This document shows positions 25,360-34,179 of a stretch of DNA of 64,000 nt, in pieces. The notes below the pieces were generated by a model. That model did no database searches. It was not told the origin of the DNA and was given only the letters and a program-made list of their open reading frames with translations. The DNA comes from Agromyces flavus (lineage in GTDB: Bacteria; Actinomycetota; Actinomycetes; Actinomycetales; Microbacteriaceae): contig NZ_LT629755.1 in assembly GCF_900104685.1 (NCBI RefSeq), positions 2,728,001-2,792,000 on the forward strand, given 5' to 3'. The position numbers and the translations under genes were made by a program. The first letter of the stretch is position 1. Every line of letters starts with the position of its first letter.

Positions 25360-25388
25360 CACCCTTCACGCCCGCCATCGGAGCGGAC

Positions 25389-25826
25389 TCAGCCCTCCGA
25401 TCCCTCGGGCCCCTCGCCCGCGTCGAAGCGCTCCCGGTACCGACGCTCGGCTTCATCGAGCAGTGCCTCGTCGAGGAGACCGACATACTCGACGTCGGCG
25501 AGCAGCGGCTCGCAGTCCGGACCGCGTCCGACGACCTGCCCGCGCACGAGCCACGCCCGGCGCTCGCGGTTCGAGTCGCGCAGGTGCTTGTACTGGCAGA
25601 GCTGGCGCGCCAGCCAGTCGGCAACCGGCCTCGTCCACCAGTCCTCCGGGTCGAGCGGATTCACGGAGAGTCCCGGCAGCTCCAGACCGCTCTCGGTGTC
25701 GACCGAGCCGCCGTCGGCGTCGTGCGCCGGGCCCTCGGAGTAGCGGACGTAGGAACGTGCCTCGCCCAACCTGCCCTCGAGGTCCTCGAGCCGCCGGATC
25801 GCCGGAAGTCCTTCATCGTTCGTCAT
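25389..25826 (-). CDS. DUF6098-like protein
   Basis: The 145-aa soluble protein has the stretch PEDWWTRPVADWLARQLCQYKHL near residues 60-82, which I recall as characteristic of DUF6098. A hydrophilic tail follows (ALLDEAERRYRERFDAGEG). The function is unknown. ATG at 25826 is used because the sequence before it lacks similarity and a purine-rich GAGGAGCGGG lies upstream. It is divergent from the first DUF7882 gene, 62 bp apart. Confidence 0.7.
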   Translation of the reverse strand: MTNDEGLPAIRRLEDLEGRLGEARSYVRYSEGPAHDADGGSVDTESGLELPGLSVNPLDPEDWWTRPVADWLARQLCQYKHLRDSNRERRAWLVRGQVVGRGPDCEPLLADVEYVGLLDEALLDEAERRYRERFDAGEGPEGSEG

Positions 25827-25876
25827 CCCTGACCCGCTCCTCACGCGAGAGTGCTCCGAAGGCCGTCCGTGTTCGT

Positions 25877-25882
25877 TAGCAT
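25877..25882 (+). promoter_or_regulatory. -10 box of the first DUF7882 gene
   Basis: TAGCAT is followed by 6 nt and the ATG at 25889, so the message should be leaderless. Confidence 0.5.
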
Positions 25883-25888
25883 TCCGCC

Positions 25889-26212
25889 ATGGGCAAGCTC
25901 ATCTACAACTCCTCCAACCGGGAGATCGAGATCGAGGATCGGACGCTCGCGCATCTGCGGGTGGCCATCATCAACAAGCTGCGTCGGTCCGAGAGCTTCG
26001 CCATGACGTGGGATCACGGCATCGAGCACGGCAGCGGACGCACGACCCTGTGGCTGCACGAGTCGATCCCGCTCCAGTTCATCTTCAGCGGGAACCGCCC
26101 GCCCAAGCTGAACCGCCTCTGGATCGAGCAGATGCTCCTCTCGGCCAACAGCACGGCCGGCCTGCAGTACGTGCCCGAGCCGCCTGAGGACGAGCCGTTC
26201 GAGATCGAGTGA
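25889..26212 (+). CDS. DUF7882 family protein, paralog A
   Basis: The 107-aa protein has the family pattern: MGKLIYN, then DRTLAHLRVAIINKLRRSESF, TLWLHESIPLQFIF and WIEQMLLSANSTAGLQ. Homologs in Microbacteriaceae have been labelled ATP-dependent DNA ligase, but there is no KxDG ligase motif, so that name cannot be right. It may bind a partner or nucleic acid through its basic KLRR segment. Two more paralogs lie at 27200 and 31203. Confidence 0.8.
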   Translation: MGKLIYNSSNREIEIEDRTLAHLRVAIINKLRRSESFAMTWDHGIEHGSGRTTLWLHESIPLQFIFSGNRPPKLNRLWIEQMLLSANSTAGLQYVPEPPEDEPFEIE

Positions 26213-26236
26213 CGCAGCGGGGCACGGCCACGTCGG

Positions 26237-26440
26237 TCAGTCGACCGCTTCGACCTGGGTCCGGATGTAGTCGACGTCATCGGCGTCGAGCCGCTCGGGT
26301 GCCGGCCTGCCGGTCATCGCGCTGATCTCCTCGCGCACCACCTCGGCCAGCGGGCCCGCCGGGTCGGCGAGGACCGCGTGCTTGGCGTCGATGGAGAGAT
26401 GAGGCCACCACCGCTCGATATCCGTTCGCTGCTCCGCCAT
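26237..26440 (-). CDS. Small hypothetical protein
   Basis: The 67-aa soluble protein (MAEQRTDIERWWPHLSIDAK...) is acidic, with a Trp-Trp pair near residue 11 and a DADDVDYIRTQVEAVD end. I do not recognise a family. A GGGGGTG site lies before the ATG. It sits between a DUF7882 gene and the SRPBCC gene and shares a divergent promoter region with the latter. Confidence 0.6.
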   Translation of the reverse strand: MAEQRTDIERWWPHLSIDAKHAVLADPAGPLAEVVREEISAMTGRPAPERLDADDVDYIRTQVEAVD

Positions 26441-26506
26441 CGCGCACCCCCGGATCGCTCGCTGGACTTCCCCTGAGTCTGTTCGTACCAGCCGCCCCGG
26501 AGCGCT

Positions 26507-26545
26507 GCAACCCCCTCGATTCCCGTTCCCGCCGCTGCCTACCGT
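26507..26545 (+). promoter_or_regulatory. CAACCCC element and -10 of the SRPBCC gene
   Basis: GCAACCCC (26507-26514) precedes TACCGT (26540-26545) by 25 bp. It differs from the element upstream of the alcohol dehydrogenase only in its first base. The start codon here is 43 bp further on, so the message has a leader with GGAGGAT. Confidence 0.45.
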
Positions 26546-26588
26546 GGCCGAGGGCGCGCACCCAGCGCGTCCGGAACGGAGGATCAAC

Positions 26589-27185
26589 ATGAGCACGACC
26601 GTCACCGCGGGTACCGAGGTCGACGTGCCGGTCCGCACGGCCTACGACCAGTGGACGCAGTTCGAGTCGTTCCCCCACTTCATGGGCGGCGTGGAGTCCG
26701 TGCGCCAGCTCGACGACACCACGACGCACTGGATCGTGTCGATCGCGGGCGTCAAGCGCGAGTTCGATGCGGACATCTCCGACCAGGTGCCTGACGACCA
26801 CGTGGCGTGGCGCAGCACGACGGCCGAGGTGAGTCACCGCGGCCGCGTGAACTTCCGTCAGGTCTCGCCCGACCGCACCCGCATCGACCTCACGATCGAG
26901 TGGGAGCCGGAGGGCTTCGTGGAGAAGGCCGGCGCGGCGCTGCAGCTCGATGACGCCCAGGTGAAGCGCGACCTCCACCGCTTCAAGGAGTACATCGAGA
27001 AGCGGCAGACCGAGAGCGGCGCATGGCGCGGCGAGGTCCACGGCGGGCAGGAGACGTCGGCCGGCGCCGGCGGGCCCACTGCGGGCACGGCCGGCTATGG
27101 CTACGGCGGAACCGTGGCCCCCGGTTCGACGAATCCGCCGACGAGCGATGGCATCGTCGGTTCGGACCCCGACCTGAGGGCGTAG
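26589..27185 (+). CDS. SRPBCC family (cyclase/dehydrase-like) protein
   Basis: The 198-aa protein has a polyketide-cyclase-like domain (residues about 5-145): VDVPVRTAYDQWTQFESFPHFM at the start and a long C-terminal helix (DDAQVKRDLHRFKEYIEKR). The last 50 residues are Gly/Thr-rich and probably disordered. Proteins of this type bind hydrophobic ligands and are often stress-induced. GGAGGATCAAC before the ATG supports the start. The function is not defined. Confidence 0.82.
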   Translation: MSTTVTAGTEVDVPVRTAYDQWTQFESFPHFMGGVESVRQLDDTTTHWIVSIAGVKREFDADISDQVPDDHVAWRSTTAEVSHRGRVNFRQVSPDRTRIDLTIEWEPEGFVEKAGAALQLDDAQVKRDLHRFKEYIEKRQTESGAWRGEVHGGQETSAGAGGPTAGTAGYGYGGTVAPGSTNPPTSDGIVGSDPDLRA

Positions 27186-27199
27186 GACGCTCGGCCGCG

Positions 27200-27565
27200 T
27201 CAGGACGCGGCATTCTCGGCACCGGGTTCGGTCGCGAGCGGATCAACCGTCGCGATCGGCCCGGTGTCGAGCTGTTCGGGCACGAGCTGGATACCGCCGG
27301 TCGAGTTCGCGGATCGCATGAGCGTCTCGATCCAGGTTCGACTCAGGTCGGGCGGTTCGGGCTCCTCGAATACGAACCGGAGCGGGATGTTCGGGTGCAG
27401 CCAGAGCGTGCTGCGGCCTCGCGGCTGGTCATCGGGGTGCTGCCACGACAGTGTGAACGACTCGCCACGGCGCAGCTTGGTGATGATCGCGACCTTCAAG
27501 TGCGCTAGGGCGCGATCCTCGATGCCGATCGGCGTGGCGGCGTCGCCGTAGAACAGCGTGCCCAT
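27200..27565 (-). CDS. DUF7882 family protein, paralog B
   Basis: The 121-aa protein shares with paralogs A and C the pattern MGTLFYG, DRALAHLKVAIITKLRRGESF, GRSTLWLHPNIPLRFVF and WIETLMRSANSTGG. It is closer to C than to A. The C-terminal 20 residues are acidic and variable. TATGGT lies 6 nt before the ATG, so it is likely leaderless. It converges on the SRPBCC gene. The function is unknown. Confidence 0.8.
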   Translation of the reverse strand: MGTLFYGDAATPIGIEDRALAHLKVAIITKLRRGESFTLSWQHPDDQPRGRSTLWLHPNIPLRFVFEEPEPPDLSRTWIETLMRSANSTGGIQLVPEQLDTGPIATVDPLATEPGAENAAS

Positions 27566-27664
27566 GCACTGACCATACCGCTCTGAGCGCGCGCCGAGCG
27601 GGGGCGGATCTCGCGCTGCCGCGACCGCGGCGCGACCGCATGGTGAGCGGACCCCGCTGCCCTG

Positions 27665-27702
27665 TCAATCCCGTCGACCCCGTCGATGCCCGCGCCTAGC
27701 GT
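27665..27702 (+). promoter_or_regulatory. TCAATCCC element and -10 of the SDR gene
   Basis: TCAATCCC (27665-27672), one base from TCAACCCC, lies 24 bp before TAGCGT (27697-27702). The coding start is at 27748 with its own Shine-Dalgarno. Confidence 0.45.
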
Positions 27703-27747
27703 GGATGCGGACAGGACGATCCGGACGATGCACGCGAGGGGGATCCC

Positions 27748-28629
27748 GTGACCGACCATCTGACCGACCCGACGACCAAGCACCACGCCGAGCCGTTCCC
27801 GCGCCAGGAGCAGCAACCCCCCGGGCTGACGCCGGCGATGAGCCCGCAGCCCGATCACGGCGAGCACAGCTACCGCGGGCACGAGCGGCTCGCCGGCCGC
27901 CGTGCGCTCATCACCGGCGGCGACTCCGGCATCGGACGCGCGGTCGCGATCGCGTTCGCGCGTGAAGGGGCCGACGTGGCGATCTCCTACCTGCCCGCCG
28001 AGCAGTCCGACGCCGAGGAGACCGCGCGGTGGGTCGAGGACGCCGGCCGGCGCGTCGAACTGCTGCCGGGCGACCTGCGCGAGGAGCAGCACTGCACCGA
28101 CCTCGTCGACCGCACGTGCGATGCCCTCGGCGGCCTCGACCTCCTCGTGCTCAACGCCGCGCACCAGCGCGACCGGGGCGGCATCGACGAGATCCCGAGC
28201 GACGACTTCGACGCGGTCATGCGCACCAACCTGTACGCGACGGTGTTCCTCGCGCGAGCCGCCGTGCCTCGGATGCCGGCGGGATCCTCGATCATCACGA
28301 CCTCGTCGATCCAGGGCTTCGACCCGTCGTCGCGCCTGGTCGACTACGCCATGACCAAGGCCGCGCTGGTCGCATTCACCCGGGCACTCGCCGAGGAGCT
28401 CGGGCCCCGCGGCATCCGCGTCAACTCGGTCGCACCGGGCCCGATCTGGACGCCGCTGATCCCGGCGACGGGGTGGCCCGACAAGCTGCCGAAGTTCGGC
28501 CAGGACACGCCGCTCGGCCGCGCCGGCCAGCCGGCCGAGCTCGCGGGCGCCTACGTCTACCTCGCGTCCGACGACGCGTCCTACACGTCGGGCGCGATCC
28601 TCCCGGTCACGGGGGGCAAGCCGCTGTAG
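27748..28629 (+). CDS. SDR family oxidoreductase (general stress protein 39-like)
   Basis: The 293-aa protein is a classical short-chain dehydrogenase with an extended N-terminus. It has the cofactor motif TGGDSGIGRAVA near residue 57, the catalytic Ser in SSIQGF and the YAMTK pair (Tyr-x-x-x-Lys). The N-terminal part (PFPRQEQQPPGLTPAMSPQPDH) is typical of the YghA/GSP39 branch, often induced by general stress. The GTG start follows GAGGGGGA. It is likely NAD(P)H-dependent with an unknown substrate, and is followed by the 28660 gene 30 bp later. Confidence 0.9.
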   Translation: MTDHLTDPTTKHHAEPFPRQEQQPPGLTPAMSPQPDHGEHSYRGHERLAGRRALITGGDSGIGRAVAIAFAREGADVAISYLPAEQSDAEETARWVEDAGRRVELLPGDLREEQHCTDLVDRTCDALGGLDLLVLNAAHQRDRGGIDEIPSDDFDAVMRTNLYATVFLARAAVPRMPAGSSIITTSSIQGFDPSSRLVDYAMTKAALVAFTRALAEELGPRGIRVNSVAPGPIWTPLIPATGWPDKLPKFGQDTPLGRAGQPAELAGAYVYLASDDASYTSGAILPVTGGKPL

Positions 28630-28659
28630 GCGGCTGACACGAGTGGAAAGGAGCACATC

Positions 28660-28932
28660 ATGCCGGCGAACCGACGAGGGCAATCGTCCCTGAAGGATCC
28701 GGAGCTCTACGAGAAGCTTCGCGACGAGGGCAATTCCAAGGAGAAGGCGGCCCGCATCTCGAACGCCGCCGCGGCGCGCGGTCGCAGCTCCGTCGGCCGG
28801 AAGGGCGGCAAGTCGGGCGACTACGACGACTGGACGGTCCCCGAACTGAAGAAGCGGGCGAAGGAACTGGGCCTGAGCGGCTACAGCAGCAAGCGCAAGG
28901 GCGAGCTCATCAGCGCCCTGCGCAACCACTGA
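28660..28932 (+). CDS. Small basic protein with Rho-N/SAP-like C-terminus
   Basis: The 90-aa protein has a Lys/Arg/Ser-rich N-terminal half (SKEKAARISNAAAARGRSSV) and a C-terminal helix-extended-helix (WTVPELKKRAKELGLSGYSS, then KRKGELISALRNH) resembling Rho N-terminal or SAP domains, which bind nucleic acids. It has a strong Shine-Dalgarno (AAAGGAG). It sits directly before topoisomerase IB (10 bp gap), so a DNA-binding role in the same operon is reasonable. Confidence 0.82.
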   Translation: MPANRRGQSSLKDPELYEKLRDEGNSKEKAARISNAAAARGRSSVGRKGGKSGDYDDWTVPELKKRAKELGLSGYSSKRKGELISALRNH

Positions 28933-28942
28933 GGGGCATCGG

Positions 28943-29920
28943 ATGCCGCGACTGCGACGCGTCGAACCGTACGCGTCGCCCGGCATCACGCGCCGCCGCA
29001 GCGGCCGCGGCTTCACGTACCGTCACGCCGACGGCACGGCGGTCAGCCGTGCCGACCGGGAGCGGATCGCGGACCTCGCGATCCCGCCCGCCTGGCAGGA
29101 CGTGTGGATCGCCGAGGCGCCGAACGCGCACATCCTCGCGGTCGGCGTCGACGCGGCCGGCCGCCGCCAGTACCTCTACCACCCGGTATGGCGCGAGAAG
29201 CAGGACATGGAGAAGTTCCTGCGCATGACCGACCTCGCCGAGGCGCTGCCCGGCGCGCGCCGCAGCGTGGGCCGCGACCTCGGCCTCGAGGGGCTCACGC
29301 GCGAGCGGGTGCTGGCGGCGGCGTTCCGCACACTGGATCTCGGCGCCATCCGCATCGGCTCGGAGGAGTCGCTGGCGACCGCGCGGAGCCGGGGCCTCAC
29401 GACGCTGCTCGTGCGCAACGCGCGCCTGGAGGGGGCCGACGCCGTGCGCCTGCGGTTCCGCGCCAAGGGCGGCATCGCGCAGGACCTGATGCTCGTCGAC
29501 CCGGCGCTCGCCGCCTTCGTGCGGGGCATGGAGGGCCGCTCGCCCGCGTCGCGCCTCTATGCGCACGAGCAGGGCAGGCGGATGCGCCCGCTCGGACCGG
29601 TCGACGTGAACGAGGACATCCGCGGACGCACGGGCGGCGACTTCACCGCGAAGGACTTCCGCACGCTGCGGGGCACCGTCGCCGCGGCGGACCGTCTCGC
29701 GCAGCTCGGTACGGCGTCGACCAAGCGCGCGCGCGACGCATCCGTTCGCGAGGCGATCGTGCACGCGAGCGAGGTGCTCGGCAACACGCCGACGATCGCC
29801 AAGGCGAGCTACGTCGACCCGCGCGTCATCGAGGCGTACGAACACGGGCGGCTGGTCAGCCTCCGTGGCGGGCGCGAGACGGCGCTGCTGCAGCTGCTCG
29901 TCGACGACGCGGGCGAGTGA
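28943..29920 (+). CDS. Type IB DNA topoisomerase (poxvirus type)
   Basis: The 325-aa protein has the bacterial TopIB layout: an N-terminal domain (RSGRGFTYRHADGTAV; IPPAWQDVWIAEAPNAHILA) and a catalytic domain. The latter contains GLTTLLVRNARLEG, RFRAKGG and the active-site tyrosine region KASYVDPRVIEAYEHG near residue 295. It relaxes supercoils by 3'-phosphotyrosyl linkage without ATP. Bacterial TopIB is accessory and often lies near stress or NHEJ genes, as here. Confidence 0.93.
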   Translation: MPRLRRVEPYASPGITRRRSGRGFTYRHADGTAVSRADRERIADLAIPPAWQDVWIAEAPNAHILAVGVDAAGRRQYLYHPVWREKQDMEKFLRMTDLAEALPGARRSVGRDLGLEGLTRERVLAAAFRTLDLGAIRIGSEESLATARSRGLTTLLVRNARLEGADAVRLRFRAKGGIAQDLMLVDPALAAFVRGMEGRSPASRLYAHEQGRRMRPLGPVDVNEDIRGRTGGDFTAKDFRTLRGTVAAADRLAQLGTASTKRARDASVREAIVHASEVLGNTPTIAKASYVDPRVIEAYEHGRLVSLRGGRETALLQLLVDDAGE

Positions 29921-30102
29921 CCGGGGGGCATGGTACGTCCCGAGTCCGTCCGTGTGAACCCACACCCCACACGCAGGCACGGCCCGTAGGCTTGCGGCAT
30001 CTGCAACGGGCGGTCGCCCGTGACACACCGGCTGGGAAGTCGACGACGACGGGCCGGATCATCACGACCATCTCTTCCGCCGTACCCGCGCGCCTCGGCG
30101 CG

Positions 30103-31167
30103 GTGCGCAGCACCACCCCCCGCGGCGATCGGCCGCATGTCACGCAGAGCTACTCGGCGCTCTCCCAGGTCATCAAGGAGAGCGGGCTGCTGCGGCGGAC
30201 GCCCTGGTTCTACGGGCTGCTCGTGGGCGGGCTCGCGCTCGCGCTCGGCGGGGCCGTGACGGGGTTCGTGCTGCTCGGCGACTCCTGGTTCCAACTGCTC
30301 ATCGCCGCGGCGCTCGGCATCATCTTCACGCAGTTCGCGTTCTTCGCGCACGAGGCGTCGCACCGCGCGGTCCTCGCCTCGGGCAAGGCGAACGACCGCG
30401 TGGGCCGGCTCGTCGCGACCGCGGTGGTCGGCATCAGCTACCAGTGGTGGATGACCAAGCACACCCGCCACCACGCGAACCCGAACCAGCGGGGCAAGGA
30501 CCCCGACATCGAGTTCGACACGATCTCGTTCACGGAAGAATCCGCGGCCCGCCAACGTGGGCTGATGGGCTGGATCACGCGTCGGCAGGGATGGCTGTTC
30601 TTCCCGCTCCTCCTGCTCGAGGGCATCAACCTGCACGTGACCTCGATCCGCTCGCTGTTCGAGCGGCGCGCGATCCCGGGCCGCGCCCTCGAGCTCACGA
30701 CCATCGGGCTGCGGATCGCGCTCTACGTCGCCGTCGTCTTCTGGGCGCTCCCGCTCGGCATGGCCTTCGCGTTCCTCGGGGTGCAGCTCGCGGTGTTCGG
30801 CGTGTACATGGGCGCCTCGTTCGCCCCCAACCACAAGGGCATGCCGCTCGTGCCCGCCGGCGCGAAGCTCGACTTCCTGTCCAAGCAGGTCCTCACCAGC
30901 CGGAACATCACCGGCCGGTGGACGAGCCCGCTGATGGGCGGGTTGAACCACCAGGTCGAGCATCACCTGTTCCCGAGCATGCCCCGTCCGCATCTCGCGA
31001 GGGCACGCGAGATCGTGCGCGAGCACTGCCGGTCGCTCGGCGTCCCGTACACCGAGACGAGCCTCATCGACTCCTACGGCATCGTGGTCCGATACCTCAA
31101 TCGGGTCGGCCTCGCGGCCCGGGATCCGTTCGACTGTCCCGCGGCGGGCGAGCTCCGCCGGCGCTGA
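30103..31167 (+). CDS. Membrane fatty acid desaturase
   Basis: The protein (354 aa with this start) carries the three histidine boxes of membrane desaturases: HEASHR, HTRHH and HQVEHH. Hydrophobic hairpins lie between them. It should introduce a double bond into acyl-lipid or acyl-CoA chains using a di-iron centre. GTG at 30103 is the first usual in-frame start codon, but the frame is open and protein-like back to about 30055, so the true N-terminus is uncertain. TAGGCT near 29987 may be the -10. It converges on DUF7882 paralog C. Confidence 0.88.
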   Translation: MRSTTPRGDRPHVTQSYSALSQVIKESGLLRRTPWFYGLLVGGLALALGGAVTGFVLLGDSWFQLLIAAALGIIFTQFAFFAHEASHRAVLASGKANDRVGRLVATAVVGISYQWWMTKHTRHHANPNQRGKDPDIEFDTISFTEESAARQRGLMGWITRRQGWLFFPLLLLEGINLHVTSIRSLFERRAIPGRALELTTIGLRIALYVAVVFWALPLGMAFAFLGVQLAVFGVYMGASFAPNHKGMPLVPAGAKLDFLSKQVLTSRNITGRWTSPLMGGLNHQVEHHLFPSMPRPHLARAREIVREHCRSLGVPYTETSLIDSYGIVVRYLNRVGLAARDPFDCPAAGELRRR

Positions 31168-31202
31168 TGGCGTCGACGACGCCTCGGCCGCCGCTCGGGA
31201 CG

Positions 31203-31541
31203 CTAGGCGGCCTCGACCGGCTTCGGACCCGGGCGCTCGACCTCGAACTCGCGCAGGTCGATGACGATGCCGCCGCTCGCGTTGGCCGAGCGCATCAGTT
31301 CCTCGATCCAGTCGCGGCTGAGTTCGGGTGGCTCGACCGCCTCGAAGACGAAGCGGAGGGGGATGGCCGGGTGCAGCCAAAGCGAGCTGCGGCCGCGCGG
31401 CTCGCCGCCGCCGTGCCGCCACGAGAACATGAAGCTCTCGCCGCGACGGAGCTTGGTCGTGATCGCGATCTTGAGGTGCGCGAGGGCCCGGTCGTCGATG
31501 TCGACCGGGGTTCCTGAGTCGCCGTAGAAGAGAGTGCCCAC
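31203..31541 (-). CDS. DUF7882 family protein, paralog C next to ligD
   Basis: The 112-aa protein matches paralog B along most of its length (GTLFYGD; DRALAHLKIAITTKLRRGESF; GRSSLWLHPAIPLRFVF; WIEELMRSANASGG). The GTG at 31541 is chosen to align with its paralogs. It ends on the same strand just downstream of ligD (about 108 bp after its stop). That neighbourhood may explain why relatives have been called DNA ligases. No ligase motif is present. Confidence 0.8.
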   Translation of the reverse strand: MGTLFYGDSGTPVDIDDRALAHLKIAITTKLRRGESFMFSWRHGGGEPRGRSSLWLHPAIPLRFVFEAVEPPELSRDWIEELMRSANASGGIVIDLREFEVERPGPKPVEAA

Positions 31542-31649
31542 GAATCGCACCTTACCCCCCAATGGGGGACGTGGGACCCCCAGGTCGATGATTCCTCGCG
31601 TTTTCCTTCGAAATACGAGATGTTCTGCCGAATTCGGATACGCGAGCGA

Positions 31650-34145
31650 TCAGGTCTCGAGCACGACGTCATCCGGGCGCTTGTCGGGCCGCAGCCCGCG
31701 CCACCTCGGATGTCGCGCCACCCCGGTCCGCGTCCACTCGCCGAACTCGATCTCGCCCACCAGCTCGGGTCGCACCCACACCGCGTCGACCACGTCGGTC
31801 GCCGGGACGTCGTGGAACGGCGCCGCCGCCTCGTGGAGCTCGTCGAGCCGCGCCAGCAGCCGCTCGGCATCACGCTCGCGCAGCCCCGAGCCGACACGGC
31901 CGGCGTAGCGCAGCCCGCCCGAGTCGGGGATGCCGACGAGCAACGACCGGATGCGGCCCTCCCGTGCGCCGACGCCCTTGCGGTAGCCGCCGATCACCAC
32001 CTCCTGGGTGCGGGTGAGCTTGAGCTTCACCCAGTCGTCGCTGCGGACGCCCGGCCGATACGTCGACCGGCGCCGTTTCGCCACGACCCCCTCGAGGCCG
32101 AGCCGCCGCGCCTCGTCGAGGGCCGCATCCGGGTCGCCGTCGACGACGGGCGGCACGTCGACGGGCACATCGTCACGCGCGCGGAACAGCCGCTCCAACC
32201 GTTCGCGACGACGCGTGTACGGCTCGTCGAGCGTCGGCGTCCCTGCGACCTCGAGCACGTCGAAGAGGTGCAGCACCACAGGCACGGCCTTCGCGGCCGC
32301 GGCGATCTCCCGCGGCTTGGTCAGGTTCATGCGCTGCTGCAGCAGCCCGAAGTCGGGCCGGCCGCGCTCGTCGAGCGCGACCACCTCGCCATCGACCACG
32401 GCGTCGGCCCGCAGCACGCGCGCGATGCCGGCCAGGTCGGGATACGTCGCGGTCTGGTCGATGCCCTTCCGACTGACCAGCCGGACCGCGCCGTCGTCCA
32501 CGCGAGCGAGCAGCCGGATGCCGTCCCACTTCCACTCGAGCGCCCAGTCAGCGCCCGCGGCGAGCGCGGCCGTGCCGGGCACGGCGAGCATGGGCGACAA
32601 CTCGATCGCCGCGGCAGGAGGGTGATCGTCGGAATCCGGCGACGAGATGTCGGAGGGCGTGGGGCCGCGGCGCGCGCGTGACCGCGACGGCCGGGACGCA
32701 GCCCACGGCGGTTCGTCCGAGCCCCCGCCCGCGGCATCCGCTCGGCCGTCGCCCGCCTCGGCGTGGTGCTGCTCCTTCATGCGGTGCAGCAGCCACTGGC
32801 TCTTCTCGCCCTGGCCCTGCGTGCGGATGAGGGCGAGTCGCACGCGACCGAGCGGCCCGCCGACGCGACCCGTGAGCGTGAAGATCACCTCGTCGTCGCG
32901 CCACTTCTCGGTCTCGTAGGTGCCGGTATCCCACACGGTCATGCCGCCCGCGCCGTACTGTCCCTCGGGGATCGTGCCCTCGAAGACGAGGTACTGCATG
33001 GGGTGGTCCTCGGTCTGCACGGCGAGGTTGTTGCGATCGGCGGTCTCGGGAACGCCCTTGGGCACGGCCCAGCTCTTCAGCACGCCGTCGCGCTCGAGCC
33101 GCAGGTCGTAGTGCAGTCGGCGAGCGTGGTGCTCCTGGATCACGAACCGCGGGTCGCCGTCGTTCGCCACCCCCCACGGCGACTCGGGCATGGGCTCGGG
33201 CGTCGAGCCGGCCGTGCGCATCGAGAGGTAGGTGCTGAGCGGGCCCTCGGCGGATGCCGCGGTGACCGCGAGCATCGGATCGCCGCGTTCGGCGACCAAC
33301 GCGACCACCTCGTCGGCCTCGAGATGGCGGAGATCCGGGTCGTCGAGCTCGTCCCACGTGCGCGGGGCCGCCACGGTCGGACGGAATCGACCGCGCAGCG
33401 AGTACGGCGCGATGGTCGTCTTGTTCGCGTTGTTCTGGCTCCAGTCGATGAGGATCCGGCCCTCGCGCAGGCTCTTGCGCATGTTGGAGACGATGAGATC
33501 GGGATGATCGGCCTCGAGCGCTTTCGCGAGCTCGTGCGCGACCGCGCTCACCTGCTCAGAGGTCTGCGAGCCGTCGAGCGCGGCGTACAGCTGGAGGCCC
33601 TTGCTCCCGCTCGTGACCGGGACCGCCTCGAGTCCCATGTGCTGCAGGATGGCACGGACCAGCCGCGCGACCTCGGCACACTCGGCGAGGCCCATGCCCG
33701 GCCCCGGGTCGAGGTCGAACACCATGCGGTCGGGGTTCGCGGGCTCCCCCGACGGATCGAACCGCCACTGCGGCACGTGCAGCTCGATCGCGCCCATCTG
33801 CGCGAGCCACACGAGCGTGGCCCGGCTGTCGGCGATCGGGTACGACTTGTCGCCGTCGGAGTGGTGCTGCACACCGCGTCGGATCCACTCGGGCGCGTGC
33901 TCCTCGAGGTTCTTCTCGAAGAACGCCTGGGCGGGATGATCGGGTGTGCCGACCCCGTTGACCCAGCGCTTGCGCGTGATGGCGCGGCCCGCAACGTGCG
34001 GCAGCATGGTGGGCGCGATCTCGGCGTAGTACGCGATCATCTCGCCCTTGGTCATGCCCGTCTCGGGGTACATGACCTTGTCGAGGCTCGTCAGGCGCAG
34101 CCGGCGTCCATCGACGTCGACGAGCTGGTACGGGCCCTGCGCCAT
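31650..34145 (-). CDS. ligD: Multifunctional NHEJ DNA ligase LigD (Pol-PE-Lig)
   Basis: The 831-aa protein has the three mycobacterial-order modules. The first is a primase-like polymerase (residues about 10-290, with VFDLDPGPG holding the metal aspartates). The second is a 3'-phosphoesterase (about 330-480, with EHHARRLHYDLRLE). The third is an ATP-dependent ligase (about 525-831, with the adenylated Lys near 538 in EWKWDGIR). A Pro/Ser/Arg-rich linker joins the last two. It fills, trims and seals double-strand breaks held by Ku, encoded at 39414. GGGGAC lies before the ATG. Confidence 0.96.
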   Translation of the reverse strand: MAQGPYQLVDVDGRRLRLTSLDKVMYPETGMTKGEMIAYYAEIAPTMLPHVAGRAITRKRWVNGVGTPDHPAQAFFEKNLEEHAPEWIRRGVQHHSDGDKSYPIADSRATLVWLAQMGAIELHVPQWRFDPSGEPANPDRMVFDLDPGPGMGLAECAEVARLVRAILQHMGLEAVPVTSGSKGLQLYAALDGSQTSEQVSAVAHELAKALEADHPDLIVSNMRKSLREGRILIDWSQNNANKTTIAPYSLRGRFRPTVAAPRTWDELDDPDLRHLEADEVVALVAERGDPMLAVTAASAEGPLSTYLSMRTAGSTPEPMPESPWGVANDGDPRFVIQEHHARRLHYDLRLERDGVLKSWAVPKGVPETADRNNLAVQTEDHPMQYLVFEGTIPEGQYGAGGMTVWDTGTYETEKWRDDEVIFTLTGRVGGPLGRVRLALIRTQGQGEKSQWLLHRMKEQHHAEAGDGRADAAGGGSDEPPWAASRPSRSRARRGPTPSDISSPDSDDHPPAAAIELSPMLAVPGTAALAAGADWALEWKWDGIRLLARVDDGAVRLVSRKGIDQTATYPDLAGIARVLRADAVVDGEVVALDERGRPDFGLLQQRMNLTKPREIAAAAKAVPVVLHLFDVLEVAGTPTLDEPYTRRRERLERLFRARDDVPVDVPPVVDGDPDAALDEARRLGLEGVVAKRRRSTYRPGVRSDDWVKLKLTRTQEVVIGGYRKGVGAREGRIRSLLVGIPDSGGLRYAGRVGSGLRERDAERLLARLDELHEAAAPFHDVPATDVVDAVWVRPELVGEIEFGEWTRTGVARHPRWRGLRPDKRPDDVVLET

Positions 34146-34179
34146 GTCCCCATCCTGCCGGATGGCGTCGGTTGGCGGC

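Noticed and set aside
30001..30102. Protein-like frame upstream of the desaturase GTG start, reaching back to about 30000.
   Set aside because: It contains no ATG, GTG or TTG in frame, so I could not justify an earlier start, though the true N-terminus may lie there.
31203..31541. Calling the DUF7882 proteins ATP-dependent DNA ligases.
   Set aside because: They are about 110 aa and lack the KxDG nucleotidyl-transfer motif; the true ligase is LigD at 31650-34145.
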